Assembly: GCF_000412335.2 (NCBI RefSeq)
Contig: NZ_KE161030.1
Coordinates: forward strand, 2,518,526 to 2,582,525
Direction of reading: 5' to 3'
Source of the DNA: Cedecea davisae DSM 4568
GTDB lineage: Bacteria > Pseudomonadota > Gammaproteobacteria > Enterobacterales > Enterobacteriaceae
DNA length: 64,000 nucleotides
The translations under genes and the position numbers were made by a program. The notes below the pieces were generated by a model. The model saw only the letters and a program-made list of their open reading frames with translations, did not search any database and was not told where the DNA came from. Below are positions 23,793 to 32,594 of this stretch, in pieces. Each line of letters starts with the position of its first letter. Positions within the stretch are counted from its first letter, which is position 1.

Positions 23793-24473
23793 TCACTGGG
23801 TTTTGATACGTCGGGAAATGCCGCGCGACACAACGAATTTCACCGCTACTGAAAAGAACACGTCAACAAACAGCGCCAGCAGGGCAACCAGCAGCGCACC
23901 GGCGGTCATTTGGGCAAAATCGTTCGCCGCCCTGCCGTCGATAATCAGGCGGCCAAGACCGCCCAGAGAGACATAGGCCGCGATAGTGGCGGTAGAAATA
24001 ATTTGCAGCGTGGCGCTTCGAATGCCGGAAAGGATCAGCGGCGTGGCGCACGGCAGCTCAACCTGGGTCAGGATCTGGAAAGGCGTCAGGCCGATGCCCT
24101 TTGCCGCATCATGAACGCTGGGGTCTACGGAGCGAATTCCGGCGTGAACGCCGAGCGCAATCGGCGGCAGCGCCAGCACCACCAGCACGATGATACACGG
24201 CAGGATAAACGCCATATCCGACTCAAAATAGCCCGCCATCACGATGACCAGCAGGATTATCAGGCCAAAGGATGGCAGCGAGCGCAGCGCGTTAGTGGAG
24301 CCGATCAGCAAGGCTTCCCCCTTCCCGGTGTGGCCGGTATAGCAGCCAACCGGGAAAGCAATAGCGATAGCAATCGCCAGCGCGGCGGCGCTGTAGCCGA
24401 TGTGCTGCGCCAGCAGAGGAAAGATGCCGTCGTCGCCATACCAGTGGCTAAGCGTGAAGAACCAGTCAGACAT
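23793..24473 (-). CDS. ABC transporter permease (OpuCD/YehW type)
   Basis: A 226-residue inner-membrane permease with about six helices. The EAA-type loop DAAKGIGLTPFQILTQVELPCATPLILSGIR lies near 135-165 and contacts the ATPase. It pairs with the permease encoded three bases upstream, as in OpuC/OsmU systems with two different permease subunits. Third gene of the eight-gene operon. Confidence 0.9.
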   Translation of the reverse strand: MSDWFFTLSHWYGDDGIFPLLAQHIGYSAAALAIAIAIAFPVGCYTGHTGKGEALLIGSTNALRSLPSFGLIILLVIVMAGYFESDMAFILPCIIVLVVLALPPIALGVHAGIRSVDPSVHDAAKGIGLTPFQILTQVELPCATPLILSGIRSATLQIISTATIAAYVSLGGLGRLIIDGRAANDFAQMTAGALLVALLALFVDVFFSVAVKFVVSRGISRRIKTQ

Positions 24474-24476
24474 ACG

Positions 24477-25121
24477 TTATCCCCTTACCGGCTGCCAGCG
24501 GCTTAATGAGCGGGTGCCGGCGACCACCAGGCAGTCCAGTACAAACGCCAGCACGATACACAGCACGATGCCGGCGATGATTGGCGTAAGAAATTGCAGC
24601 TGGAACCCCTGAGTAAACAGCGAACCCAGCTGCGGCGCGCCGATGAGTGCGGCAACGGAAACAATGCTGACGTTAGACACCACCGCCACGCGCAGCCCGG
24701 AACCGATAACCGGCACCGCCAGAGGAAGGTCAACCTGGAAGAACTGATGAATCGGCTTATAGCCCAGGGCAAACGCCGACTGCCGGGTGTCGGTTGGCAC
24801 CGAGTCCAGCCCGTCGCACACCGTTCTCACCAGCAGCGCAAAGCTATAAATGGTCAGCGCCACCACCACATTTATCGGGTCGAGGATCTGCGTATTCAGC
24901 AGCGGCGGGAGCAGCACAAACAGCGCCAGGGACGGAATGGTGTACAGCAGCCCAAACAGGTTGAGCACCACGCCCTTCACTCGCGGCATGCTGTTGACCA
25001 GCCAGCCCACGGGAATAGCCAGCAGCAGGCCAATCAGAATCGGCGTTACCGACAGATAGAGATGCCACAGCAGCAGATTGAAGATCTTGTCGCTTTGCGA
25101 CCACAGCCAGTCAAACCTCAT
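24477..25121 (-). CDS. ABC transporter permease (OpuCB/YehY type)
   Basis: A 214-residue inner-membrane permease with about five or six helices and the EAA-like loop AFALGYKPIHQFFQVDLPLAVPVIGSGLR. It is the second permease of the transporter. Its ATG overlaps the ATPase stop by four bases (ATGA) and its stop is three bases from the next permease, so the subunits are made in step. Confidence 0.9.
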   Translation of the reverse strand: MRFDWLWSQSDKIFNLLLWHLYLSVTPILIGLLLAIPVGWLVNSMPRVKGVVLNLFGLLYTIPSLALFVLLPPLLNTQILDPINVVVALTIYSFALLVRTVCDGLDSVPTDTRQSAFALGYKPIHQFFQVDLPLAVPVIGSGLRVAVVSNVSIVSVAALIGAPQLGSLFTQGFQLQFLTPIIAGIVLCIVLAFVLDCLVVAGTRSLSRWQPVRG

Positions 25122-26215
25122 ACCGCCTCCCGGGCCATGCTCTTGCAGGCGTCCAGCACATGGTCGAGCGCGAGGGTGCCCAGCACTTCGCTGCGCTCGC
25201 CAATCACTACCGCCCGGTGGCAGGGGGAGCTAAGCGCGGAGTCCAGCATCTGGCGCAACGTGCCGCTTTGCGGGTAGAAGGTCGCCCCGAGGTTAACGTG
25301 TTCCGGCACAACGGCCTCAACCTGCTGATGGGTGTCGAACCAGCCGCAGGCTTTCCCCTCGCGGGTGACCAGCAGCCAGCGCTGGTCGGCAATATTACGC
25401 GCCATCTCAATTGGCGTTCCCAGTTCGGCGGTGGGTTCCATCAGCATTGAGGCCAGCGGCCCGGAGTTGTAGAAGCTCAGCTTGCGGTAGCCGCGGTCGC
25501 GGCCGATAAAGTCCGCCACAAAATCGCTCTGCGGGGCATTAAGCAGCTCCCCCGGCGAAGCCAGCTGCCCGAGTTTGCCGCCGGGTTTCAGCACCGCCAC
25601 CAGGTCACCCAACTTCATCGCTTCATCGATATCGTGGGTGACCATAATGATGGTTTTACTCACCTCTTTTTGAATACGCAGAAACTCTTCCTGGAGCTGC
25701 TCACGCACGACCGGGTCTACGGCGCTGAAAGGTTCATCCATCAGCATAAACTCCGGGTCGGCGGCCAGGGCTCTGGCAACGCCAACGCGCTGCTGCTGCC
25801 CGCCCGAAAGCTGCCACGGGTAACGCTTTGCCAACTGCGGCGCAAGGCCCACCACTTCCAGCAGTTCGGCCGCTCTGGTCCTGGCCTTGTTTTTGCTCGC
25901 ACCATTGAGGATTGCCGTGGTGGCAATGTTGTCGATGATGTTTTTGTGCGGAAACAGTCCCGCGTTCTGGATGACATAGCCGATACGCCGCCGCAGCTGC
26001 ACCACATCCATTCCTGAAGTGGACTCGCCGTTAAGCAGGATTTCACCCGATGAAGGCTCAATCAGCCGATTGATCATGCGTAATGACGTCGTTTTGCCGC
26101 AGCCGGAAGGGCCAACCAGCACGGTGATTTTGCCCCCGGGAGCGACCAGGTTCAGGCCATCCACCACTACCGTTCCGTCGTCGTAAAACTTGGTCACATT
26201 GTTGAAAGTAATCAT
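25118..26215 (-). CDS. ABC transporter ATPase with C-terminal CBS region (OpuCA/ProV type)
   Basis: A 365-residue ATPase, first gene of the operon. Walker A GPSGCGKTT (35-43), signature LSGGQQQR, Walker B FMLMDEPFSAVDPVVREQLQ, then a C-terminal region (about 265-360) with CBS-like segments (LLVTREGKACGWFD, CHRAVVIGERSEVLGTLALD). CBS domains in OpuA/OpuC ATPases sense ionic strength or nucleotide. GAGG seven bases before ATG. Expressed from a sigma-54-like promoter at 26297-26312 overlapped downstream by a HutC-like operator. Confidence 0.92.
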   Translation of the reverse strand: MITFNNVTKFYDDGTVVVDGLNLVAPGGKITVLVGPSGCGKTTSLRMINRLIEPSSGEILLNGESTSGMDVVQLRRRIGYVIQNAGLFPHKNIIDNIATTAILNGASKNKARTRAAELLEVVGLAPQLAKRYPWQLSGGQQQRVGVARALAADPEFMLMDEPFSAVDPVVREQLQEEFLRIQKEVSKTIIMVTHDIDEAMKLGDLVAVLKPGGKLGQLASPGELLNAPQSDFVADFIGRDRGYRKLSFYNSGPLASMLMEPTAELGTPIEMARNIADQRWLLVTREGKACGWFDTHQQVEAVVPEHVNLGATFYPQSGTLRQMLDSALSSPCHRAVVIGERSEVLGTLALDHVLDACKSMAREAV

Positions 26216-26282
26216 CGCTACGCCTCATGGTCATCTGGCTGCCGAATAAATGAACGGCTGCGTAAAAAAGCTATGTATAGCA

Positions 26283-26294
26283 TTGTATGTACAA
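26283..26294. promoter_or_regulatory. HutC-like operator of the transporter-lyase operon
   Basis: TTGTATGTACAA: TTGTA half-sites around a two-base centre, same core as the hutF/hutC operators. It covers the expected transcription start of the sigma-54 promoter just upstream on the minus strand. Confidence 0.7.
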
Positions 26295-26296
26295 TC

Positions 26297-26312
26297 TGCA
26301 AAGCCTGTGCCA
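26297..26312 (-). promoter_or_regulatory. Sigma-54 promoter for the transporter-lyase operon
   Basis: Minus strand TGGCACAGGCTTTGCA matches the sigma-54 consensus TGGCACR-N4-TTGCW at every fixed position, with the required GG-N10-GC spacing. The start should fall about 26286, inside the operator at 26283-26294. Confidence 0.75.
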
Positions 26313-26497
26313 TAACAAAATAGCAACATCAGTAAAAACAAATAATATTGTTTTAAAACATGCAGATAATTATTTTTAGTAATTTTAATTGTGATCAATA
26401 CGTGATTTTCATCAGGATTAAACGGGGTATGAAGAGTGATTTACCAGCTATCTGAACTGCTATTTTTGCCCTAAAAAGGATCAATCTCTTTGTAAAG

Positions 26498-26514
26498 CGC
26501 GCCAAATTGGTGCG
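26498..26514. promoter_or_regulatory. NtrC-like enhancer site
   Basis: CGCGCCAAATTGGTGCG resembles the NtrC consensus TGCACCNNNNTGGTGCA at 13 of 17 positions (by eye) and is almost palindromic. It sits about 100 bases upstream of the hutU promoter and 185 bases upstream of the divergent one, good distances for an enhancer. CbrB or NAC involvement cannot be excluded. Confidence 0.5.
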
Positions 26515-26610
26515 TAAAGGGGGCTTAACGAAAGCATATATGATGTACACACAGCCACAATCAGAAATAACCGCATGTTTTTATTGATAAATAATTTCAA
26601 TATTGCACCC

Positions 26611-26624
26611 GGCACGAAATATGC
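26611..26624 (+). promoter_or_regulatory. Sigma-54-like promoter for hutUIG
   Basis: GGCACGAAATATGC keeps the invariant GG-N10-GC, a good -24 box and a weaker -12 box (ATGC for TTGC). The predicted start near 26636 lies inside the HutC-like operator 26631-26640, the same geometry as the divergent promoter. Confidence 0.5.
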
Positions 26625-26630
26625 TAATCA

Positions 26631-26640
26631 TGTATATACA
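26631..26640. promoter_or_regulatory. HutC-like operator of hutUIG
   Basis: TGTATATACA, identical to the hutF/hutC core at 17021-17030, 70 bases before the hutU ATG. Confidence 0.7.
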
Positions 26641-26710
26641 AGCAGACGAAAAAATGACATGTTATTTTTCGTGAGCATTTCTCCCGCTATTCCTAAACAA
26701 GGTGAACCCC

Positions 26711-28384
26711 ATGAAGAGTGAGTTTTCTCGTTACCGCGATGTTGAAATCAGGGCGCCGCGTGGCACAAAGCTGAACGCAAAGAGCTGGCTGACCGAAGCC
26801 CCGCTGCGCATGTTGATGAATAACCTCGATCCCGACGTCGCCGAAAATCCAAAAGAACTGGTGGTGTACGGCGGTATTGGCCGGGCGGCGAGAAACTGGG
26901 AATGCTTCGATAAAATGGTTGAAGCTCTTAAAGAGCTTAATGATGACGAAACCCTGCTGGTGCAGTCGGGCAAGCCGGTCGGGGTATTTAAAACCCATAC
27001 CAACGCGCCGCGCGTGCTGATTGCCAACTCCAACCTGGTTCCCCACTGGGCAAACTGGGAGCACTTTAACGAGCTGGACGCCAAAGGGCTGGCGATGTAC
27101 GGGCAGATGACGGCAGGCTCCTGGATTTACATCGGCAGCCAGGGGATTGTGCAGGGTACTTACGAAACCTTCGTTGAAGCTGGTCGCCAGCATTTTGGCG
27201 GCAGCCTGACCGGGCGCTGGGTACTGACGGCGGGCCTCGGCGGCATGGGCGGCGCTCAGCCGCTGGCCGCAACTCTGGCCGGAGCCTGCTCCTTGAATAT
27301 TGAGTGCCAGCAGTCGCGCATCGACTTCCGCCTGCGTACCGGCTACGTGGACGAGCAGGCCAAAGATCTCGACCATGCGCTGGCGCTTCTCAAACGCTAC
27401 ACGTCCGAAGGCAAAGCGGTTTCTATCGCCCTGCACGGCAATGCGGCGGAAGTTTTACCCGAGCTGGTTAAGCGCGGCGTACGCCCGGATATCGTCACCG
27501 ACCAGACCAGCGCCCACGATCCGCTCAACGGCTACCTGCCGGTTGGCTGGAGCTGGGAAGAGTACCGCGAGCGCGCCGCCGCTGAACCTGCGGCAGTGAT
27601 TCAGGCGGCTAAAGCCTCTATGGCGGAGCACGTCAAAGCGATGCTTGCCTTCCAGCAGCAGGGCATTCCGACCTTCGATTACGGGAATAATATCCGCCAG
27701 ATGGCAAAAGAGATGGGCGTCAGTAACGCCTTTGACTTCCCCGGCTTTGTGCCGGCCTATATTCGCCCGCTGTTCTGCCGCGGCATCGGCCCGTTCCGCT
27801 GGGCCGCGCTGTCCGGGGATCCGGAGGATATCTACCGCACGGACGCTAAAGTGAAAGAGCTGATAGCGGACGACAAGCACCTGCACCGCTGGCTGGATAT
27901 GGCGAGAGAGCGCATCAGCTTCCAGGGTTTACCGGCCCGCATCTGCTGGGTAGGCCTGGGCCAGCGCGCGCGCCTGGGTCTGGCGTTTAACGAAATGGTC
28001 AGAAGCGGCGAGCTTTCTGCTCCGATTGTTATCGGCCGCGACCATCTGGACTCCGGCTCCGTTGCCAGCCCGAACCGCGAAACCGAAGCCATGCAGGATG
28101 GCTCCGATGCGGTTTCCGACTGGCCTCTGCTGAACGCCCTGCTGAATACCGCCAGCGGCGCAACCTGGGTTTCTCTGCACCACGGCGGCGGCGTAGGCAT
28201 GGGCTTCTCCCAGCACTCCGGGATGGTCATCGTTTGTGACGGCACCGACGAAGCGGCAGAGCGAATCGCCCGCGTGCTGAATAACGATCCTGCGACCGGC
28301 GTAATGCGCCACGCGGACGCTGGCTATGAAATTGCTATCGAGTGCGCAAAAGAGCATGGCCTGAATCTGCCTATGCTTAAGTAA
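26711..28384 (+). CDS. hutU: Urocanate hydratase HutU
   Basis: A 557-residue urocanase. Start at ATG 26711 with AAGGTG before it. Tightly bound NAD motif [15 protein letters not shown] (about residue 175), [15 protein letters not shown], and the active-site Cys region [15 protein letters not shown]. It adds water across urocanate to give 4-imidazolone-5-propionate in the cytoplasm. First gene of hutU-hutI-hutG; the usual downstream hutH is missing here, so the urocanate must come from the MIO-less lyase or from a histidase elsewhere. Full length, no defects seen. Confidence 0.96.
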   Translation: MKSEFSRYRDVEIRAPRGTKLNAKSWLTEAPLRMLMNNLDPDVAENPKELVVYGGIGRAARNWECFDKMVEALKELNDDETLLVQSGKPVGVFKTHTNAPRVLIANSNLVPHWANWEHFNELDAKGLAMYGQMTAGSWIYIGSQGIVQGTYETFVEAGRQHFGGSLTGRWVLTAGLGGMGGAQPLAATLAGACSLNIECQQSRIDFRLRTGYVDEQAKDLDHALALLKRYTSEGKAVSIALHGNAAEVLPELVKRGVRPDIVTDQTSAHDPLNGYLPVGWSWEEYRERAAAEPAAVIQAAKASMAEHVKAMLAFQQQGIPTFDYGNNIRQMAKEMGVSNAFDFPGFVPAYIRPLFCRGIGPFRWAALSGDPEDIYRTDAKVKELIADDKHLHRWLDMARERISFQGLPARICWVGLGQRARLGLAFNEMVRSGELSAPIVIGRDHLDSGSVASPNRETEAMQDGSDAVSDWPLLNALLNTASGATWVSLHHGGGVGMGFSQHSGMVIVCDGTDEAAERIARVLNNDPATGVMRHADAGYEIAIECAKEHGLNLPMLK

Positions 28385-28434
28385 TGTCCCCGTGGCGCGG
28401 CAGATGTCGCGCCACATCCTCAAGAGAGAATGCT

Positions 28435-29643
28435 ATGCGGATTTTATGGCACAACTGCCAAATCGTCACCATGGCCGAAGGCCGTTACAACCTGATAAAA
28501 GAGGCATCACTGATTACCGGAGACGGCAAACTACTGTGGCTCGGCGAAGATGCCGGGCGGCCTGACATTGCCGTTGATGAACACAAAGATTTGCAAGGCA
28601 GGCTGGTGACACCGGGGCTTATCGACTGCCATACCCACAGCGTGTTTGGCGGCGACCGCAGCCAGGAATTCGAAATGCGCCTTAACGGTGCAACCTATGC
28701 CGACATTGCCGCAGCCGGCGGCGGCATCGCCAGCACGGTGAAAGCCACCCGCGAGGCCAGCGAGCAGCAATTGCTGGAAAGCGCCCGCCGCCGCATTAAC
28801 GCCCTGCGCAAAGACGGCATTACCACCCTTGAAGTGAAATCGGGCTACGGCCTGAGCCTCGAAGATGAACGCAAAATGCTGCGCGTTATTCGCCAACTGG
28901 GGCAAAGCCTGCCGTTAACGCTACACAGCACCTGCCTTGCCGCCCATGCCCTGCCCCCTGAATTTAAAGGCCGCAGCGACGAGTTCATCGCCGAGATTTG
29001 CGACAGCTGGCTACCGGCGCTGCACGCCGAAGACCTGGTTGATGCGGTAGATGCCTTCTGCGAACACCTTGCGTTCTCCGTTGCCCAGGTTGAACGTGTG
29101 TTTATTAAGGCCCGCGAACTTGGCCTGCCGGTAAAACTGCACGCCGAACAGCTCTCGTTGCTGCACGGAGCCGGGCTTGCCGCCCGTTACAATGCGCTTT
29201 CTGCCGACCATCTTGAATACCTGTGCGAAGAAGATATTGCCCTGATGGCCGAACACGGCACCACCGCCGTGGTGCTGCCGGGTGCATTTTATTTCCTGCG
29301 CGAAACCAAAAAGCCGCCGATTGAGCTGCTGCGCCAATATCAGGTGCCGATGGCGATTTCCAGCGACCTTAATCCCGGCACTTCTCCGGTGCTGTCCCTG
29401 CGGCTGATGATGAACATGGCCTGCACGCTGTTCGGGCTAACGCCGGAAGAAGCCCTGGCTGGCGTTACGTTGCATGCGGCACGCGCGCTTGGCGTCAGCG
29501 ATACCGCAGGCTCGCTTGAGCCGGGGAAAGAAGCGAACTTCGTGGCGTGGGAAATCGACCATCCCGCAGAGCTTAGCTACTGGCTGGGCGGCACATTGTC
29601 AAAACAGGTTATTTATCAGGGTAAAGAGGTGTGGAATGACTAA
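28435..29643 (+). CDS. hutI: Imidazolonepropionase HutI
   Basis: A 402-residue amidohydrolase; start at ATG 28435 (AAGAGAG upstream), not the earlier in-frame GTG. Metal ligands H66 and H68 in [16 protein letters not shown], then KLHAEQLS and [12 protein letters not shown]. It opens the imidazolone ring to N-formiminoglutamate, the substrate of HutF encoded 11 kb away. Fifty bases after hutU; its last codons overlap the hutG start. Confidence 0.96.
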   Translation: MRILWHNCQIVTMAEGRYNLIKEASLITGDGKLLWLGEDAGRPDIAVDEHKDLQGRLVTPGLIDCHTHSVFGGDRSQEFEMRLNGATYADIAAAGGGIASTVKATREASEQQLLESARRRINALRKDGITTLEVKSGYGLSLEDERKMLRVIRQLGQSLPLTLHSTCLAAHALPPEFKGRSDEFIAEICDSWLPALHAEDLVDAVDAFCEHLAFSVAQVERVFIKARELGLPVKLHAEQLSLLHGAGLAARYNALSADHLEYLCEEDIALMAEHGTTAVVLPGAFYFLRETKKPPIELLRQYQVPMAISSDLNPGTSPVLSLRLMMNMACTLFGLTPEEALAGVTLHAARALGVSDTAGSLEPGKEANFVAWEIDHPAELSYWLGGTLSKQVIYQGKEVWND

Positions 29644-30433
29644 CGCATTTGAGCTACACAAAGGCAACCTGCCGCTGCTTATCAGCATGCCGCACCCCGG
29701 CACTCGCCTGACGACGGAAGTAGCAAACGGGCTAACCGAACGAGCCAAAAAGCTCGAAGACACCGACTGGCATATTCCGCAGCTTTATCAACCCATTCGC
29801 GAAATGGGCGCCAGTATTCTTAGTGCCGGTTATTCACGCTATGTGGTTGATCTAAACCGCCCTGCCGACGATAAACCGCTTTATAACAGCGCAACCACCG
29901 GCTTATTTACGGATATTTTCTTTGACGGTGAACCGCTGTTTGAGGCCGGTAAAGCGCCAGATGAACAGGCCAAAGCGGCAATCTTAGAAAACATCTGGCA
30001 GCCCTACCATCAGGCTCTGGCTCAGGAACTGGCGCGGCTGCGGGAAACCTTTGGCTATGCCCTGCTCTGGGATGCACATTCGATAAAATCCGTGGTGCCA
30101 CGCCTGTTTGAAGGCCGCCTGCCGGACCTTAACTTCGGTACCGCCGACGGCACCAGTTGCTCCCCGGAACTCAGCGATGCCCTGCTGCACGCCAGCGCTG
30201 ACTTTACGGATTACAGCAAGGTGCTGAACGGGCGCTTCAAAGGCGGCTATATCACCCGGCATTACGGTTCGCCGCAGAACAATATTCATGCGGTACAGCT
30301 TGAAGTTGCCCAGTGTTGTTACATGGATGAAGAAACCTTCGTTTACTCCGACGAGAAAAGCGTTCCGTTCCAGCAGTTGCTGACCCGTTTGATTGGCACC
30401 GCGCTCGACTGGGGAAAACGGCACTACGGCTAA
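29636..30433 (+). CDS. hutG: N-formylglutamate deformylase HutG
   Basis: A 265-residue N-formylglutamate amidohydrolase; ATG 29636 overlaps the hutI stop by eight bases. Family features: [13 protein letters not shown] at the start, [18 protein letters not shown] (metal His) and [16 protein letters not shown] near the end. It releases formate and glutamate. Together with hutF it completes the five-step pathway; an arginase-type formiminoglutamase is absent. Confidence 0.93.
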   Translation: MTNAFELHKGNLPLLISMPHPGTRLTTEVANGLTERAKKLEDTDWHIPQLYQPIREMGASILSAGYSRYVVDLNRPADDKPLYNSATTGLFTDIFFDGEPLFEAGKAPDEQAKAAILENIWQPYHQALAQELARLRETFGYALLWDAHSIKSVVPRLFEGRLPDLNFGTADGTSCSPELSDALLHASADFTDYSKVLNGRFKGGYITRHYGSPQNNIHAVQLEVAQCCYMDEETFVYSDEKSVPFQQLLTRLIGTALDWGKRHYG

Positions 30434-30439
30434 CCGCTA

Positions 30440-30456
30440 TTGACTTAATTTGTCAA
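30440..30456. promoter_or_regulatory. Inverted repeat before the GlxA-type regulator
   Basis: TTGAC (30440-30444) and GTCAA (30452-30456) flank a 7-base A/T-rich centre, 18 bases before the regulator ATG. Placed well for autoregulation. Short, so only suggestive. Confidence 0.35.
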
Positions 30457-30474
30457 AAGAGTACGTTTCAGGAC

Positions 30475-31455
30475 ATGAAAACGATTCTGATCATTGTTCC
30501 TGACGGCGGCATGCTGTTCGAGGCCGCCGGTATCGCCGATATTCTGATGCAGGCTAACTGCCTGCATGTGGATGAATCCGCCCCGCCGCGCTACCGGGTA
30601 AGCATCGCCACCACTCAACCCCACCACGTAGTTCATGGCCGTTCGGGACTTAACCTGCTGGCCGACCACCGGCTGGCGGATCTCGACCCGAATGAGCCGC
30701 GCGATACCATCATGATAACCGGCAAAGGCCTGAGCGAGCCGGAGGGCAGCGAGGTGGTTAGCTGGCTGAAACGAGCAGCGCCAAACGCAGAGCGCATCGC
30801 CTCTATTTGCGGTGGCGCGATTTTGCTGGCCCAGGCGGGGCTGCTGGACGGCCGCAGGGCTACCACCCACTGGCGGCTACTCGAGAGCATGCAGGCCAGC
30901 TGGCCGAAGGTAAAAGTGGAAGCCGGGCCGCTGTATATTCAGGACGGCCCCGTCTGGACATCCGGCGGCGTCAGCTCCGGGTTTGATCTCACCCTTGCGC
31001 TGGTTGAAGCCGATTACGGCTTTACCCTCGCCCGCGACGTAGCGCAGGATCTGGTGATGTTTCTGCATCGCCCCGGCGGGCAGCTACAGTTTAGCCGCTA
31101 CCATCTGCGGCAGGCGGCAAACTCAGGGCCGGTATCTCAGTTACAAGACTGGCTGCTGGATAACCTGACCGAAGACCTGTCGGTGGAGAAACTGGCGGAG
31201 CGCCTCGCCATGAGTCCGCGCAATTTTACCCGCGTGTTTACCCGTGAGACCGGCGTATCGCCCGCCCGCTATGTTGAAGAGGCCAGGCTCGCCGCCGCTC
31301 GCCATCGTCTCGAGCAAACCAACGAAACCCTGGAGCGGGTTGCCATTGCGGCCGGTTTTGGCAGCGCGATTAATCTGCGCCGCGTTTTCGAGCGCCATCT
31401 CCACCTGACGCCGGGTGAGTATCGCGAGCGTTTTCACTGCCGCAGAATGGCCTGA
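30475..31455 (+). CDS. GlxA-type AraC regulator (DJ-1/PfpI domain plus HTH)
   Basis: A 326-residue protein. Residues 1-190 form a DJ-1/PfpI-like domain with the nucleophile-elbow Cys in RIASICGGAILLAQAGLLDG; residues 225-322 are the AraC/XylS DNA-binding domain (LAERLAMSPRNFTRVFTRETG and VAIAAGFGSAINLRRVFERHL). Such regulators sense small metabolites and control neighbouring catabolic genes. It lies 41 bases after hutG and 78 bases before the GAPDH-like gene on the same strand, and could regulate either. Ligand unknown. Confidence 0.88.
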   Translation: MKTILIIVPDGGMLFEAAGIADILMQANCLHVDESAPPRYRVSIATTQPHHVVHGRSGLNLLADHRLADLDPNEPRDTIMITGKGLSEPEGSEVVSWLKRAAPNAERIASICGGAILLAQAGLLDGRRATTHWRLLESMQASWPKVKVEAGPLYIQDGPVWTSGGVSSGFDLTLALVEADYGFTLARDVAQDLVMFLHRPGGQLQFSRYHLRQAANSGPVSQLQDWLLDNLTEDLSVEKLAERLAMSPRNFTRVFTRETGVSPARYVEEARLAAARHRLEQTNETLERVAIAAGFGSAINLRRVFERHLHLTPGEYRERFHCRRMA

Positions 31456-31533
31456 ATTGATCCTTTTTCGTCGTTTACGCCACCGGGCTCCGGGCATACA
31501 GTGACTCCAGACATTAAAGAGAAGGAGTCAATC

Positions 31534-32544
31534 ATGGTTAAGGTCGGCATTAATGGTTTTGGCAGGATCGGACGCAACGTACTGCGTGCCGCGCAGGGTA
31601 ACCCGAATATTCAAATCGTGGCGATTAATGACCTGACGGACAGTAAAACGCTCGCTCACCTGCTGAAGCACGATTCCCTGATGGGGAAATTCCCTGCTCC
31701 GGTTGAGGCGGGTGTTGGCCAGTTGCTGGTTGACGGTAAACCTGTCCGCGTATTTAGCGAGAGAGATCCTGCGCGTATTCCGTGGCACGAAACCGGCGCT
31801 GAAATCGTTATCGAAGCAACCGGCTTCTTTACCTCCCGCGAACAGGCGGCGGTGCATATCACCAGCGGCGGAGCAAAACGCGTCATTATTTCCGCTCCCG
31901 GAAAAGATGATGACCTCACTATCGTCCTGGGCGTGAACCACGACAGCTACAACCCTGAAAAGCACTTTGTCGTCAGCAACGGCAGCTGCACCACAAACGG
32001 CCTGGCCCCGGCGGCTCAGGTGCTGCATCAGGCATTCGGCATTGAGCACGGACTGATGAACACCACCCACGCCTATACCAACAGCCAGGCACTGCATGAC
32101 CAGCCTGAAAAGGATTTGCGCGGCGCTCGCGCGGCGGCACTCTCCATCGTGCCCTACTCCAGCGGTGCGGCAAAGGCGCTCGGCAAGGTGATACCGGAGC
32201 TGGACGGCCGCCTGACGGGTTATTCCCTGCGCGTGCCGGTACCGGTGGTCTCTATCGTGGATTTGACCGTAACGCTTAAACGCGACGTCACGGCTGAAGA
32301 AGTGAATGCGGCATTCAAAACAGCGGCTCAATCCGGCCCGCTGAAAGACATTCTCGGCTACAGCGACGAACCGCTGGTGTCCAGCGACTATCAGGGCGAC
32401 CCGCGCTCGTCGATTATCGACGGGCTTTCTACCCTGGTGATTGGCGGCAACCTGGTCAAAATCCTGGCCTGGTATGACAACGAATGGGGCTTCTCGAACC
32501 GCCTGGTTGACCTGGCGGTGCTGATGGAAAAACGCGGGCTGTAA
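31534..32544 (+). CDS. Glyceraldehyde-3-phosphate dehydrogenase paralogue
   Basis: A 336-residue type I GAPDH; ATG 31534 with GAAGGAG before it. NAD loop NGFGRIGR, INDLTDSKTLAHLL (Asp after strand 2, NAD preference), catalytic Cys in SNGSCTTNGLAP, catalytic His in NTTHAYTNSQ, C-terminal WYDNEWGFSNR. The usual motif is NASCTTNCLAP; here Ala is Gly and the second Cys is Gly. This context is not that of housekeeping gapA, so it is a second isozyme (GapC/GapB-like or for another aldehyde-phosphate). It may form a unit with the GlxA-type regulator. Confidence 0.9.
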   Translation: MVKVGINGFGRIGRNVLRAAQGNPNIQIVAINDLTDSKTLAHLLKHDSLMGKFPAPVEAGVGQLLVDGKPVRVFSERDPARIPWHETGAEIVIEATGFFTSREQAAVHITSGGAKRVIISAPGKDDDLTIVLGVNHDSYNPEKHFVVSNGSCTTNGLAPAAQVLHQAFGIEHGLMNTTHAYTNSQALHDQPEKDLRGARAAALSIVPYSSGAAKALGKVIPELDGRLTGYSLRVPVPVVSIVDLTVTLKRDVTAEEVNAAFKTAAQSGPLKDILGYSDEPLVSSDYQGDPRSSIIDGLSTLVIGGNLVKILAWYDNEWGFSNRLVDLAVLMEKRGL

Positions 32545-32562
32545 TTCACCCGCACGTTGAGA

Positions 32563-32594
32563 AAAGCCAGTCATTTGACTGGCTTTATTTTTTA
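32563..32594. terminator. Bidirectional terminator between the GAPDH-like and serine hydrolase genes
   Basis: AAAGCCAGTCA (32563-32573) pairs perfectly with TGACTGGCTTT (32576-32586), followed by ATTTTTT. It serves both convergent genes; the serine hydrolase stop lies inside the T-tract. Confidence 0.88.

Larger units (their letters stand above)
26216..26710. promoter_or_regulatory. Divergent control region of the transporter-lyase and hutUIG operons (495 bp)
   Basis: No gene. It contains, left to right, a HutC-like operator and a sigma-54 promoter facing left, an AT-rich middle, an NtrC-like palindrome, and a sigma-54 promoter facing right with a second HutC-like operator over its start. 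Each element is listed separately. The layout suggests shared control by nitrogen limitation and by a urocanate-type inducer. Confidence 0.65.

Noticed and set aside
31528-32574. 348-codon minus-strand ORF opposite the GAPDH gene
   Set aside because: Covers nearly all of a convincing GAPDH; composition (Gln/Arg/His/Phe-rich) marks it as an antisense shadow.
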